A model generated the notes under the pieces. The model saw only the letters and a list, made by a program, of their open reading frames with translations. It did not search any database and was not told the origin of the DNA. Below, in pieces: positions 26,501 through 38,844 of a DNA stretch of 64,000 bases. The stretch spans positions 7,375,476-7,439,475 of the forward strand of contig NC_051089.1 in NCBI RefSeq assembly GCF_901709675.1, given 5' to 3'. Position numbers and translations under genes: made by a program. Origin of the DNA: Syngnathus acus. Taxonomy: Eukaryota > Chordata > Actinopteri > Syngnathiformes > Syngnathidae. Within the stretch, counting starts at the first letter, position 1. Each line of letters opens with the position of its first letter.

Positions 26501-27089
26501 AAACTTGACTTTTAGTCATCCCACTCTATTAAACTAAAAAAAAAAGCAATATCATCAAGAAATGAAACTGTGTATTGTGGATCAATAACTTGGAGGGTGA
26601 AAAATGAGAGGTCAAGGTGATGAGAAATGAGTCCAAAGAATATTTACTGGAGACTACAACCAAGAGTCAGGCCTACATGTACAGAACATGTCCACGTGTA
26701 CAGAAAGTAGCCAGACAGAAGGACAGCCAGCTTATGTTAAATGTAGGAACTGGCGAGCACGGGGAGGAGCACCTGGGGACACACAGCAGCCATATGTTGA
26801 AGCTTTGTCTCGTCCTACAAAACTCAGCCTGCCCTTCATGTGATTTGTCAAAGGGCCGTGCGCGGTGACAGGTGCGCGCTTGCAGCGGGGCCCGAGACGC
26901 GCCGGGGTCGAAACATGGAGGAGTGTGTGTTGTTTAGGAAGAAAAAGAAACACAGAAGGGAGCTTTCCAAGCAAGGTGCCTCTGGGCTTTTTTTTTTTCC
27001 TCTGGTCCCGTTCTCCTCTCTTGTCCCACCTCCCTGGTTCCGCTGCACCCTTCTACCCCCACTTCCACTCGTACCCCTCTAACTGTGTC

Positions 27090-27200
27090 CTCCTGTGCAG
27101 GGGGCTGGGGCGCTGAACAGATTATGGCATAATTAAGGTGCTAAAGCAGCACATTATCCACCTGGTGGCTTAACCGGGGTGGCTAGCACTGTGGCTAGGC
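27090..27200. promoter_or_regulatory. Candidate non-coding element with CTCF-like palindrome
   Basis: GATTATGGCATAATTAAGG is followed by CCACCTGGTGGC (27,158-27,169). On the minus strand the latter contains CCACCAGGTGG, part of a CTCF core, though the last three core positions do not match. Repeat-free, flanked by a GT microsatellite. Confidence 0.25.
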
Positions 27201-27206
27201 TAATCA

Positions 27207-27210
27207 GTGT

Positions 27211-27242
<32 letters not shown>

Positions 27243-27276
27243 TGTGCGTGTGTGTGTATGCGTGTGTGTGTGTGTA
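27207..27276. repeat. Interrupted (GT)n microsatellite
   Basis: GT tract with GC and TT interruptions. Confidence 0.9.
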
Positions 27277-30200
27277 ATTGCACTCATTTGCATGTGTGTG
27301 TGTCTGCAGTGGGCATGGAGGCCCATCTCACCTGATTAAGGCCTCTTAGAGGGATGTGTTAAAAGCATTAGGTGAGGACAGGAATGTAATTCGTCATGTT
27401 TAAAGGCTGGAAATTGAATCAGGGATTAAGAGGCAGCCAAATGAGCATACACACACATATTCACACACTGTATGGAAGTCATAGCACCCTCCTTAGTTTC
27501 CCCGCGTCCTGTCTTCATCTCTTTCAGCTTTGTTTGTCCATCCGTGCAGCTGAGAGACAACACAGCGCCCTCTATTTCTCTTACGCCCTCTCACCACTGT
27601 CCTCTAAGTGCCTGAATTGAAAATAATTGTGCAGACAATGCAATCAAAAGAGGAAGCGGGATAGTATACTGGGAAGAGACGCCGATATTATTAGGTTGGG
27701 GAGACTACTAAGTGTATAGTGAAATACCTCAGAGAGTCATTTTACACCTTCAGACTTTATTAAAGCTAATGGGTTTATATAGACCTCCCTAAGGCTGGTC
27801 TATTCATTACTTGTAACCATTAGGAAGTATTGCACACTCACACACACGCACACAACAAAGTCAGGGTGGCCGGCGGCGAGACAGGATGAGATCATGAGAG
27901 TGCGTCTTAAAAACACTTTAAAGTTAAATGGTACTAGATGAGGTTAAATAAGTGTGCTGAAAATGAATTGAAACAAGATCACATTCAAGGACTTACAGAT
28001 GTGTGAAAAATGGCTAAGAATACTAATAAAATTTATTTCTTTGTAGTTTTCTAAGAATAATTTTCCATTTCTAGACTTTTTTAATTGCCTGTTATTATTA
28101 TGATTAGTAGTGACATTCATGGTGCGATTAGTAAGAGTACAATTACTCTAGTTAAATATTTTCAAATGGTTTTAACATAATGGTTCCCCCCGAAAAAGAT
28201 TTTTGTGCACAAGAAAACAATCAAACATTTCAAACGCCCAAGAAAAAAGCTCATTTTTATTTTATACATTATCAGGGGCACAGGGCATATATTCGAACAT
28301 GACAGACTCAATAGAACTGTAACAGTGAAATGCTCAGAATATGTATTTTTCTTGCTGTATCGTGTTCTTGAGCAAAGCAATGCACTCCCAGCATGGTGCC
28401 CGTTTTCTAATTGAAGCTCTTACGCAGTGATCGCCATGAAGGTTCAAATGCAAATCGATGTGGGAAGTGTGCACCAGCTCTGTGTCTCCTACGGGTACAT
28501 TAAAATATGATTTTGTTTTTGTGGAAAGCAAGCTACTCTTTCTCAGTCACAATTTACACATGATTAAAAATAAACACCTTAGGTCCTTGCTCTTAATAAA
28601 ACAGCACCAAGACAAAAAGCATGTTAAAGTTGAAAAAAAATTAAATTCAGAGAGGCTGAGTCATTGTCAAGGGCATTTTTTTTTTAAATACAGTCGGCCT
28701 ATATGAAGGGCAAGACATGTCCTCATGTTCATGCATGTATTAAATTAAAAGTGCACTGCTAACAAGTCAGCATATGCTCCTGAAATATTTCATCTGGCAA
28801 ACTGAAATATTATCATATATTATCACTTGGATTTTCTTTTTAACCAAATGTGAAGAATAAAATGGTTTCGGAACCATGTTTGATTACATCAAAACATTTA
28901 ATTATGTGATTTGGTTAGACTGTGTTCTATTACAATTTAAAATAAAGACAGACACAAGAGCTATATTTACTTAAAACAACTTAAACATTAACAATGTTTT
29001 TTTCAACAGAGATATTTAGTTCTCTTTCTTACTTTGTCTATATTTAATACCTGTGTTTTCTATACTTAGATTTAAACACTTTACCTTCTGTAGGTTGAAT
29101 CACTGTGCATATTATTTGGTCTCCTTGTTTAATGTTTTATTTTTAGACTGGAGTCACAGTAAAAGGCACACAAAATAATTCAATATGAATACTACCAATG
29201 TAAGTTAATTAATTGCAGGAGGTACCAAAATGTTTAATTTATAAATGCTGAATCATGAACAAAAAACTTCTTGCGTAACCTCAGTAAATATCTTCATTGC
29301 CATGTGTGGCTTGATGAGACAAAAACAAATCCATAAATAATAATTATGTAATACCTTCGTAATTATCATGTAATTATATGTAAAAATGCCACGCAGCTGC
29401 TTCATGTTACCAGGCTCATTACTCACGTGACCTTGACTAGGTTTGATCGTCACACGCAGTTCAATGAGACTAATACGCCACCTGTCCCGTATTTATCTGT
29501 TATTACAGCTTTTTATAGTCCTGCATCTTTTTATTTTTTAAATGCTGCCTCATTAGTGCATGGTTACAGCAAAAAGCACATTCCACATCTTCACAAAATC
29601 CAATGTGTTCAATTTGCTTGCACATGCATGAAGCCAAATTAAGTTTAAATGTCAGCTTCAAGCGGAGCAAATAAGTGATTTTTTTTTTTTTTTTTGGTCA
29701 TCATGTCAACAATGAGCCACTGTGCTTTCTTCACTTGATGTGTGGCAGTTGCGGTGGTGCTGCTGGATGACTTGTCTGCCATGAGCTCAAAGACAAAGAA
29801 AGGACGTCATTAGATGGCTGTGGAGCATCAGGTACTCTCCCATCTTTCTGCCTCTGTTTTTCCGTTTCTCACATACACAGTGATTTCATGTGCGCTGTGG
29901 CTCCATGTTTGGTGTGATGTGCTGGTAGAGAGCGTCATCTACAGGTCATCATCTGCTTTGCAGGTCTTAAAAAATAAGCCTCAGAAACCAACACAAAACC
30001 CTTTTTGAACTATTAAGTGGCCTGTGGTTTTTGAGTAATAGATGAATGACAATTAAAAGAAAAATATCTAATGTGACTGACGATTACCAACCTCAGAGTA
30101 GTGTTTTTCAATCTTTATTGAGACTTAAATTAGACTTTTGAACCATTGCTAGTGGAGGTGATGGCTAAAATGTGCGTGTTCAAGTTGAAGTTACTCGAAG

Positions 30201-31014
30201 CTTGACTGAGAGCACTTTAGTTTTGTGAACACTTGCTTTTAGAATTTGTTTGCTTTGGAAAAGTGATGAATGACTGTGCCCCATTCCATTCTTCATTTCA
30301 TGTGCGCAAAAGTCAAAGTCATAATCTGTTTAAAAATATTTTTACGTCCTATTTGGCAGATCACACAAAAGTAGTTTTTGTTTTGAACCTTTTAGTTTCA
30401 AGACAGGAGAATATAGAATGTTTTAAAACTGAATGTTGAGGTAGAATTTTTGATGTTTCTATATGAGGACTTGGAAGTGTGGCCTGCCGGTGGGTCTATA
30501 GGCACACACACATGCACGCATACACGCACATACACACACGAGTGTGTCACTTCCCTCACCTCCCGGCTCGCTGCCCCTGGAACAATTTCAATTTTAATAG
30601 CTTTTACTAGTATGTAACTGAAGCACAGGAGACACAAAAGGGAAGGACACACACACACACATATACACATTAAAGGGGAGAAGTGTAGACCCCTTGTTGA
30701 AAATAGAGCCATCAAAAAAAGAAGGCCGACCCACAGAGACAGACAGATAGAAGGACAGACAGATCCCAGGAGCTTCTTGTAATTATCCCCGTGGACAAGT
30801 TGCCTCTGGCAGGGCTCAGCCACGTACCCCCAACACACCCACTCTCGCCGCCCTCTTTCTATTCCTCTTCCCTTCTCGCCGCTAACCCCGCAGTTTGCTA
30901 ATTTCATCCCGGGGATTAGCCCCTGCTTGCTTGTCTGTCTTGTAATATTTCTTGGGGGGGTGAAATATGGCCTTCTTCTACTTATAGTAGGACTTAGTGA
31001 GCTCGTGACCAACC

Positions 31015-31050
31015 ATCCTCCCTCCCTCCCTCCCTCCCTCCCTCCCTCCC
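31015..31050. repeat. (CCTC)n polypyrimidine tract
   Basis: About nine CCTC units on the plus strand, giving a pure GGAG purine strand on the minus strand. Confidence 0.95.
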
Positions 31051-31399
31051 CAAACGGAGGGTTAAACAAGGAGACGAGGAGAGAGGAAGTGAAAGTGAAT
31101 CTTGTACCTGCAGGGCAACACAATCTGTTTTCTTTATGCATAGAAGGGAAGCAGAGATGGAGGGAGAGAGGAAGGTAGGGGAGTCATATATCCCGTGCTA
31201 GTCTTTTGTTTAACTCTCTTTCATACCCCGAAGACCGATTTACCTTTTTTGTATTTCACATTTGAAAACAGTTTGAAGTTCTTTCATAACATCTGTGACA
31301 TGCCTAACTGGCTGCTCACGATGCCGCTAATATGCCACTAAGCAAAGTGTTACTACTCCAAAGTGTCCACACGAGTGGCCCGCGAATGTCAGTGTATGT

Positions 31400-31760
31400 T
31401 GCAGGATGAGCGCGCCCATGCACAAAATGACCCGCAGCCCGGTGTCTGTCTCACTGTTTCCCCTCCATCACTCCAGCCTCTCATTAGAGCCGCACAAGCC
31501 CGGCCTGTCACGTAATTAAAGGCAAAGTTATAAATGACCAGCAGGCCAAAAGCCATATTTCACAGGTGGACGCATATTTATTTATAATTTTTCACCTTTT
31601 AAATGTGTTTTTTATGCAAATGAGCACCAGGACACTTTTCAATTAACTTTGGGGGGCAGTTCCTCTATACGTGCCACAGAGGCTTGTTATTAAAAATAGA
31701 ATATTTTTGTTATCCTCCATAAATTATTCCCATGTGTCACATAAATTGTTTGGGGTAATG
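31400..31760. promoter_or_regulatory. Candidate conserved non-coding element with octamer
   Basis: The block includes CACGTAATTAAAGGC near 31,509, TTTCACCTTTT (T-box-like) near 31,589, and ATGCAAATGAG (octamer) near 31,613, all in repeat-free DNA. The motif mix suggests a developmental enhancer. Not testable without cross-species alignment. Confidence 0.33.
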
Positions 31761-32302
31761 TATGTTGCTGTGTTCAAGGCTCTATTTCTCCTCACTTAAC
31801 TACTTGGCGATTGCTTTTTTGTAACTAATGCACCGCTGTTTTCATTCTCTGTTGGCTAAATACTGCACACATTAAATGCAGCCAGATAGTCAGATATGTT
31901 TCTTATATGGAGACAGACTGAAAGTGTCCCCCTCATTTTCTCCTTAATTGTCCCACAGGGAAAAAGCAAGAATAAAAAGGCATTCAGTTTCCCTATTTAT
32001 AAAAATGGTGCACCACGTGAGAAATAAATGTAGTGATGGGAAATGAAGCTTCAAATTTACTTCATAAACCAGTTGTGGTATTTTTCCACTCCTCTAGAGG
32101 GCACTCTGTTCAACATTGGGCTAAAAGTATACTGACATGCCATTTCCTAAATTCTTTTATTCAAACCAGCAGTGTCATCCGGAGGAAACGAAAAATACAA
32201 CTAGTTCATGAAGCACATTTGAAGCTTCATTTTCCTATCACCAAAAATGTTACGTTGAATGTGTATCAGCCTACTACTACATTACGTCATGGTGGTGTAG
32301 AG

Positions 32303-32420
32303 CAGGGGTGTCAAACTCTAGCCAAATATGGGCCATAGTGTAATTATATTTGGCCCACCAAAAAAAATCTTCATCAACGTTATGTGCCCGACATAAATAA
32401 GCATTCAAATAGCATTTTGC
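32303..32420 (+). mobile_element. hAT-like non-autonomous element end
   Basis: It begins CAGGGGTGTCAAACTCTAGC and continues with GTAATTATATTTGGCCCACC, the terminal sequence of a widespread teleost hAT (Charlie-type) family. The far end was not located with confidence. Confidence 0.55.
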
Positions 32421-34984
32421 AGCTTGTAAACAGAGATTATGATCAGATAGGTTACATACAGTAATGCTACAACTGTCTCACTGCACTGTATAACAGTAGC
32501 CAGAAAACAACTGTTAACCAGAAAGAGAAACAGCACCATCTGGTGGGGAAATGCATAATTGGACCCATGTTCCATCACAAGCACGAATGTAGCATTGGTT
32601 CAAATGTGCATACGTGCGTGCGTCCGTGCGTGCTTGTGTGTGCGCATGCAGCTGTGCCCTCTCCCTGGTGCGTAAAAAACATCCATTAATTGAATTCCCT
32701 CTAATTTTCCCCCGTCAGCTTCGCCTCGCAAAGCGAAACGCCCGCCTGCCACGCGTGCCACGCCACACTTCAGGTGTGCTGGATAATGGAGGATGACATT
32801 TGTGTCCCATCATGCCTCGGGGGCAACATGTGATACATGGCTTCCTTCTATGAAGGTTAAAATCGGCTCACCTGCCTTTGGCGTTTCATTACCCACTTGT
32901 TAAATACTCTTTTGGTAATAAAATGATTAAAGGTTTTATTGCTTCACTCAAATGAGGCCTTTTTTCAAATGGGAGTGATGACTTTGGATATGCATTTACT
33001 GTATGTCAGTGGCTGTTGTGTGTGTATGTCTGAGAGTGTGTGTGGACAAGTGCAAGTCCAGTGTGTAAAATAATGATCGTGACAGACTTGACAATAAAGC
33101 TACCATTACTTTGAACCAAACGGCCTGTGCCGTCATTATGTCTAAAGCAGTAATACCTTTCCTCTCGCGTTCAAATTGACACATTTTACCTTTGTGGCAT
33201 CATCTATGTCCTCAAGCAAAGTGTAGTATTTCTACTCTAATGAATGGGCCTGACTATTTTTTACATCCCGAGTTAAGCACTGTGGCTATATCAACGGGAC
33301 ATAAAATATTATATTCGAGCCATTAAGCGGAACTACAAGCCTCGCCTTGGCCAATATGGCTCCTCTGCGACTTAGCAAATCGTCATACCTGGTATCGTTT
33401 TGTCTGTGAAAACAGCTGTAAAGGGCTTTGAATAAATGTTCTCCCTAACCCAATAAACCACTTTCACACAGTTTGAGTCAGGACAGCAAAATGGCTCATG
33501 GCAAGTGAACATCTGTCTTTATTTCATCCATTCATTACAACGCAGGTTTGTGGTTAAATTGAAAAAAATAGTGGTGATGGTCTGAAAATATGATTATGAT
33601 TTTCCTGTTCTGTTCCAGGTTGTCAGTCAAATTCTGATTTCTTTATGCTGCAAAAAAAAGTGAGTTTTCTCTTCATGCAACTTCATTTTATGCATCAGTG
33701 AAATTGCTTTAAAACTTTGTAATTGCCTGTAGGATCCACGAGATGGCAGGAAAGCACTACTTTTGTCAGAATGAAATTCCTAAACTCACTACATATTTTA
33801 GTTCCTTGCGACCAAATCACTGCTTTTTTACTAAATAAAACTGCATTTCTAAAAATTTTAACAAATAAAAGGGAAAGCCATTACTATAGCATCGAAACAA
33901 ATAGATTGTGAGTTGTAATTTTTTAATATCCTCAGAGCCATTGTTTATTAAATGAGTGGGTCAGTCTCCCTCCGGCCAGAGGAGTTCAGTCCATATGATA
34001 TATGATGGCAGTCCACTCGTCTCTGCTCCACTGGACCCTGTCCAACACCTGTTCTCCCATCAGGGGATGCTGTGTTGCCGTGGCAAGGCTACGCCACCGC
34101 ACAGATTGGGACTGCCCAGTTGGGGCTGCGGAGAGGATGAAGTATGAGCTTCCCTGCTATGAAATGTAAACGCTAACTGGGAGGGGGGGGCCTTTGTAGA
34201 AATAAATGCTCCCTTTGTGGAAATTTCTCATTACTATATATGCATGACTGAGTGAAATCATAATAACTGCAGATAGATGAAGCATTTCTGATGGATGAGG
34301 GAAACAAGATCTATTTGAGAATATACCTCCGAAGTTGTCACACTTATTGGAAACTGGGTTGGCTCAAATTAACGCTTGAAGAAATCATTAGCTCTGACAT
34401 TTACATTCTTTCCCACCCTGTACTGTAAATGGTTTACATGGTATGTCCGGTAAAACATATATACATTTTTATTGTGGTTTAACTTTAAGCAGTATAAGTT
34501 TAAGCAGACTGTTTATCTATTGTCGAGACTTCAAATCATAGATTACATATTGGGAAATTTTTATGCACAAATCCAGTCGGTTCACAGAGGGCTTACATTA
34601 CATTTTGTTGCAACTGCACGTACAATACTAACGTGGATGCACGTACTTCTCTGCCCCGAGGAAATTAAAATGCACTCTCCAATTTGTCCAGTAGAGGGCA
34701 AGATAAAGCCATAAATTTGGAATTGGGTAAAGTTTTCAACGAGCAATTGGAAACCTGGTGTTTGGGATATGATCATTTTATAAATTAAATTGAATGTAAA
34801 TGTTTGAGTGCATGTACATTTCAGAAATTGAAACATAATTTAAGTCAGTGTGAACATTTTGCCTTGAACAATCTTATGGAGACGACTTAATATTTTTTCA
34901 CAGTCAGACTATTTCTGAATCAACCATCCTGTAAGAAGAATATTAATCAGAGCAATTTTTATTCAATTATTTCTTTAACAGAGA

Positions 34985-35211
34985 AGACCAAGAAGAAGAA
35001 TGATGCCATTTGACATGTCGGGTGTTGTTGGACCGTACCAATATGGCCGGCAAACGAGGGGGAGGTCCTGTCTTCGACCAGGGATCAAACCAAAAGTGAT
35101 GACATGCACGACCCTCAGTTTGTCTCGAGCCGGTCAGATGGAGACAGCTGGGTGAATTTATCGACCTTTACGCACGAATTACTACGACTTTTGTCCCGCC
35201 TGTTAGGATAG
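34985..35211 (+). promoter_or_regulatory. Candidate CpG-rich promoter or distal 5' exon
   Basis: This 230-nt block carries more than ten CpGs in otherwise CpG-poor, AT-rich DNA. It contains CCAATATGGCCGG (a CCAAT box fused to a YY1-like core) near 35,018 and a short ORF starting at the ATG inside it. It ends at 35,211 with TAG before GTGAGT, a strong splice donor. A distal non-coding exon of greb1, about 6.3 kb upstream of its first coding exon, would explain it. An unrelated small transcript or a chance match is also possible. Confidence 0.33.
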
Positions 35212-36423
35212 GTGAGTATTTTTTTAATTGCCATTTGCGGGTGTGGTTCACATAGCATACATTTTGCCAACTTCTTCACTCAGCGGAGGATGATGCTCAT
35301 GCAGAAAACTATCAATAATTTGTATTTCTTTAAGAGCATTACATTTCAACTTTAACAATAATATCGCATATAATAGTGATTTTGTGTGTATACACGTTAT
35401 ACGGTCACATGGAATAATTGTTTTGGCAAGTCTTTATACATACGCATATAGGTTTGTTCTTTTTTGCAAAATCAACACGTTCTAATAACTTTTTTGAAAT
35501 TGTATTTGATGTGATGCCAACTCAGAGAATGCATCCCACAACCAATGATTGTCTGTTCGTTGAAATTAGTTTTAATTATTGGAGCACAAATCATTTGGAA
35601 AGATATTCTTATAACATCAGTGTAGCGCTGGCCTGGGCAACGCACGTCCCATTGGACAGGCTGCTCAATTATATGGAATTTAACTTTTTTTAATCGAATT
35701 TTTCCACATCTTTTTTATGAAGAGTATTTTAATAATCCACATTTGTTGAATTATTTTAGCTTTTTTACCGAAATGTTTTTAATTGGTTAACAATAAGGGG
35801 TTATTCTGTGGGTCAAATTGACCCATAGCAAAGTTTTGATTTATTTATTTTCTTTTCTAGAGGGGGGGGGGGGTCGGTAGAGGTTTTTCTTAATGGACTG
35901 GAGGAGTATGATGGCCTCTTCTCTTAAGCCAACTTTTTATTATTATTATTATTATTACATTAAATTGCGTTATTTTGTAATCCCTTCTAGTTAACCCTGC
36001 AGTGACACAAAGGACTAAAAGGGAGTCAGCCTTGTCAAATGCAAAGGCTTTTTTAAAATTATTTAATTATTTGCAATTATTTGTCCTTTTTTATCATTAA
36101 ACATCTAATAGGTCACACTGACAAGTGTACCAAAGAAACAAATAAAAAAGAGGGTTAAGGTCATGATGTAATTAAAAAATATATATACATATTATTGTCC
36201 AATAAATATTTTGTTGTGTTGTACATTTAGCCTTCTATTTTTTAAACCTCCTCTTCAAGTTGTCAGACCCATCTGTCAGTTTCTTTTCAAAAAACAAAGT
36301 GTTTCATAATGTCAAACATTTGCCCACTTGTGTTGTAGCATGTGCATATAATCCTCCAACAAGCATTTATTGTTTAATGAACGTGTTGTGTTTGTGCTAG
36401 CTATGAAACCAGCAGGGTTTTGT

Positions 36424-36497
36424 TTGAAAAACACTTCAAAACGACGCACGAGCGCAGGCACGTACACGCACGTACAGCATTTTGAAGTGTTTTTCAA
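36424..36497. repeat. Perfect 18-nt inverted repeat (hairpin), 38-nt loop
   Basis: The arm TTGAAAAACACTTCAAAA (36,424-36,441) is matched exactly by its reverse complement at 36,480-36,497. The 38-nt loop is GC- and CpG-rich and contains CACGTAC twice. Confidence 0.9.
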
Positions 36498-38032
36498 TTC
36501 ATGTGTTGACTCGTAAATAAACAGTGCTTGTTGTGAGTCATGATGACAGAGAAGGTACTTCGTGTCGTGCATGCTCAAAATCCAGATTGTCTTGACGCTA
36601 GACAACACACGCTCGCTGAGAGTTACTGCAGGAAGAAAGCAAAGAATAATCATCTCAAGGACGTGTGCAGTATGATAGCAAAGGCTGCAGGCCGACCACA
36701 GTCAGAATCATTTTTAATGGCCAAATATGTGAAAAAATGCAAGAAATTTGTCTCCGCCAGTTGGAGTCACTCTAGTACTTTTGGTAAGACACTATAGCAA
36801 AATATACATGGAACGTATTCCCAAATGTAATAGCGTTGTGGTACATGATTGTTGAATTGAATTCCATGCTGATTGCATGGGTGTGATTCCTGGCCAGTGC
36901 CCCAATACCCAATCCCAATCCGGGATTTAAAAAAAGCTAGTTTGTTGTAGGCGTTCAATCGAGTCAACTTTCCAGATCCAAATTAATATTCCGAGTTTGA
37001 AGTCGACCAAAGACGCGATTTGGGCATCTCGTCTTTCAGTCGGTCAATTTACAAATAACATCTGACTTGCCCCGCCATTGCCGTCTCTAACCAAGAAAGC
37101 ATGTTCGCCTGAGAGTGTAAAATTAAGATGGCTGTGGATGAGCATAGCATTTAGCCTTGCTCGCCAGCTATTCCGATCGTCGCTTTTAAACCAATGGACT
37201 GGTGATGAGGAAGGATGGCATGATGTGAAGCTCCATTTGTGTCGCCAATACCGCTCAGACAACAACTGCGAGAACTTTATCATAGCACAATAGGCACCAA
37301 CCAGAGTTTTTACCAAAAATGAAATAGGCAGCATTGCCACAAGTCTATCCTCAAATACAAAAAAGCACGAGTGAAATACAAAGCATAAAACTAAGGAATG
37401 CTGAATTTTCTTGAGCCTGGTTATGATTTCTATCTTAGAACTATCTTTACAGTATTTCTATGCCAGTTTGTGAAAATATGTCTGTACGTCAAAATTAGAG
37501 GTCTCCTGTTCTGTGCTGAAAAATATCAATGAATCCATCGATTAATTGACTGACTCGATTTTATCACAATAGCGCGACACAGACGTGCAGTTTAAAGTGT
37601 GACGAATGAAATTGCAGGTCAAACATTTAAGAAGTTATTTGCAAGGAGGAAGAAGCAAGTGCCAATTTTGCTGTGCATTGTTCAATAGCATCAATTCATC
37701 TCATTACTGATGATGTCATAATGCGTTTACGCGTGGATGTATAATTATGCGCCCTGCTGTGTATGTGTTTGGTGGAGGGGTGTTGACCCGTCAGTGAGGC
37801 GGTTGGCCGTCCTCTGCCATCGATCCTACGTCGGTTGAGCAAACTGTGAATGAGAGCATTTCGTCGGGGTCATAGGTCAGCACCAGGCATATATTGTTGG
37901 GGCAATTTGTGACATCGCTTTGCATGTGTTTGGGCTGTGGATCGGAGTGCAAAGTGCCTGCCGCTCTTCTTGCAACACTCACCAGATGACACCCTCTGTA
38001 CATACTGTAGCGCACGCACTCGCACACAAAGC

Positions 38033-38043
38033 CACACACACGC

Positions 38044-38074
<31 letters not shown>

Positions 38075-38104
38075 GTGTTTTTAATGCATACACAACAGTG
38101 TATG

Positions 38105-38143
<39 letters not shown>
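38033..38143. repeat. Inverted pair of CA and GT microsatellites
   Basis: A CA-rich tract (38,033-38,074) is followed after about 28 nt by a GT-rich tract (38,103-38,143). The spacer contains the perfect palindromic pair CATACAC / GTGTATG around a 4-nt loop (38,087-38,104), so the whole unit can fold on itself. Confidence 0.9.
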
Positions 38144-38144
<1 letters not shown>

Positions 38145-38822
38145 TCTGGATTTGTGTGTGTAACATGATCTGCTCTCCAAGGGGTGGAGGATGGACGCTG
38201 CAATCCAGCTTGTCAGACTGAAAAGAGGGAAAGAATAGCAGGGATGGTGTGTGTGTGTGTGTGGCTGGTATGCAGCCCGGGCTAATAGTAAAAGAGCCTG
38301 GGGTTCTTATCTGACCTCTCCTGTGTTGACCTTTCACCTCTATCCAAGACAAGCCCTTTGTGTCCACCGAGCTCGAACCTTCGAGAGAGCGTCTGTGTGT
38401 GCGTGCGTTGCATCAAAGTCTTGCCTAAACATTGTTATCTCCACTGACCTCAGTGGTGATGAGACCTCAGTGAAGCTTTTATTTTCTCTAAAGTTCCCTC
38501 TATAAACATTCGGATATGTTGATTGGAATATTTGTGTGTGTCAGTTGTGTACCGTGCATGGTGTCAATATTGATTGAGGAATGAATGCCGGTAAATTGTT
38601 ACTTTAAAAAAGAGCTACCAAGTGTTGAAATGCTAAGCAGCCCGTGTCAGTGACATCCTGAAAGAAAGGGGGCTCCCGAGTTTAAAGGGGGTCCTAACTA
38701 CAGGTTTTGTATTTGGGTGCCTGAGTGTGGTGATGGGAAGGCAGGGACCAAGGGGTCATAAAACACTACAATAGTGTCTCTCTCCCCAGGGTGAAAGAGA
38801 GACAGAAAGAGAAGAAGAGATA

Positions 38823-38844
38823 GGGAGGCGGGGGGCGGGAGGGG
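38823..38844 (+). promoter_or_regulatory. G-quadruplex-forming motif
   Basis: Four runs of three or more G with loops AGGC, C and A meet the usual G3+N1-7 rule. The motif lies in a purine-rich stretch about 2.6 kb upstream of the greb1 coding start. Function unknown. Confidence 0.6.

Larger units (their letters stand above)
26501..32302. other. Intergenic region, no confident gene
   Basis: It holds a GT tract at 27,207-27,276, a candidate element at 27,090-27,200, AT-rich low-information DNA at 27,900-29,700, a (CCTC)n tract at 31,015-31,050, and a candidate regulatory block at 31,400-31,760. The 247-codon minus-strand frame at 30,398-31,141 runs through GT and GAGG repeats and is not protein-like. 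Confidence 0.5.

Noticed and set aside
27158-27169. CCACCTGGTGGC as a full CTCF site
   Set aside because: Only 11 of 14 core positions match on the better strand; kept only as a feature of a candidate block.
29428-29445. TGACCTTGA-type half-site as a regulatory element
   Set aside because: Single nine-nt matches are expected by chance in a window of this size and no partner site or gene is near.
30398-31141. 247-codon frame on the minus strand
   Set aside because: It passes through GT and GGAG simple repeats, has no recognisable domain, and its composition is not protein-like.
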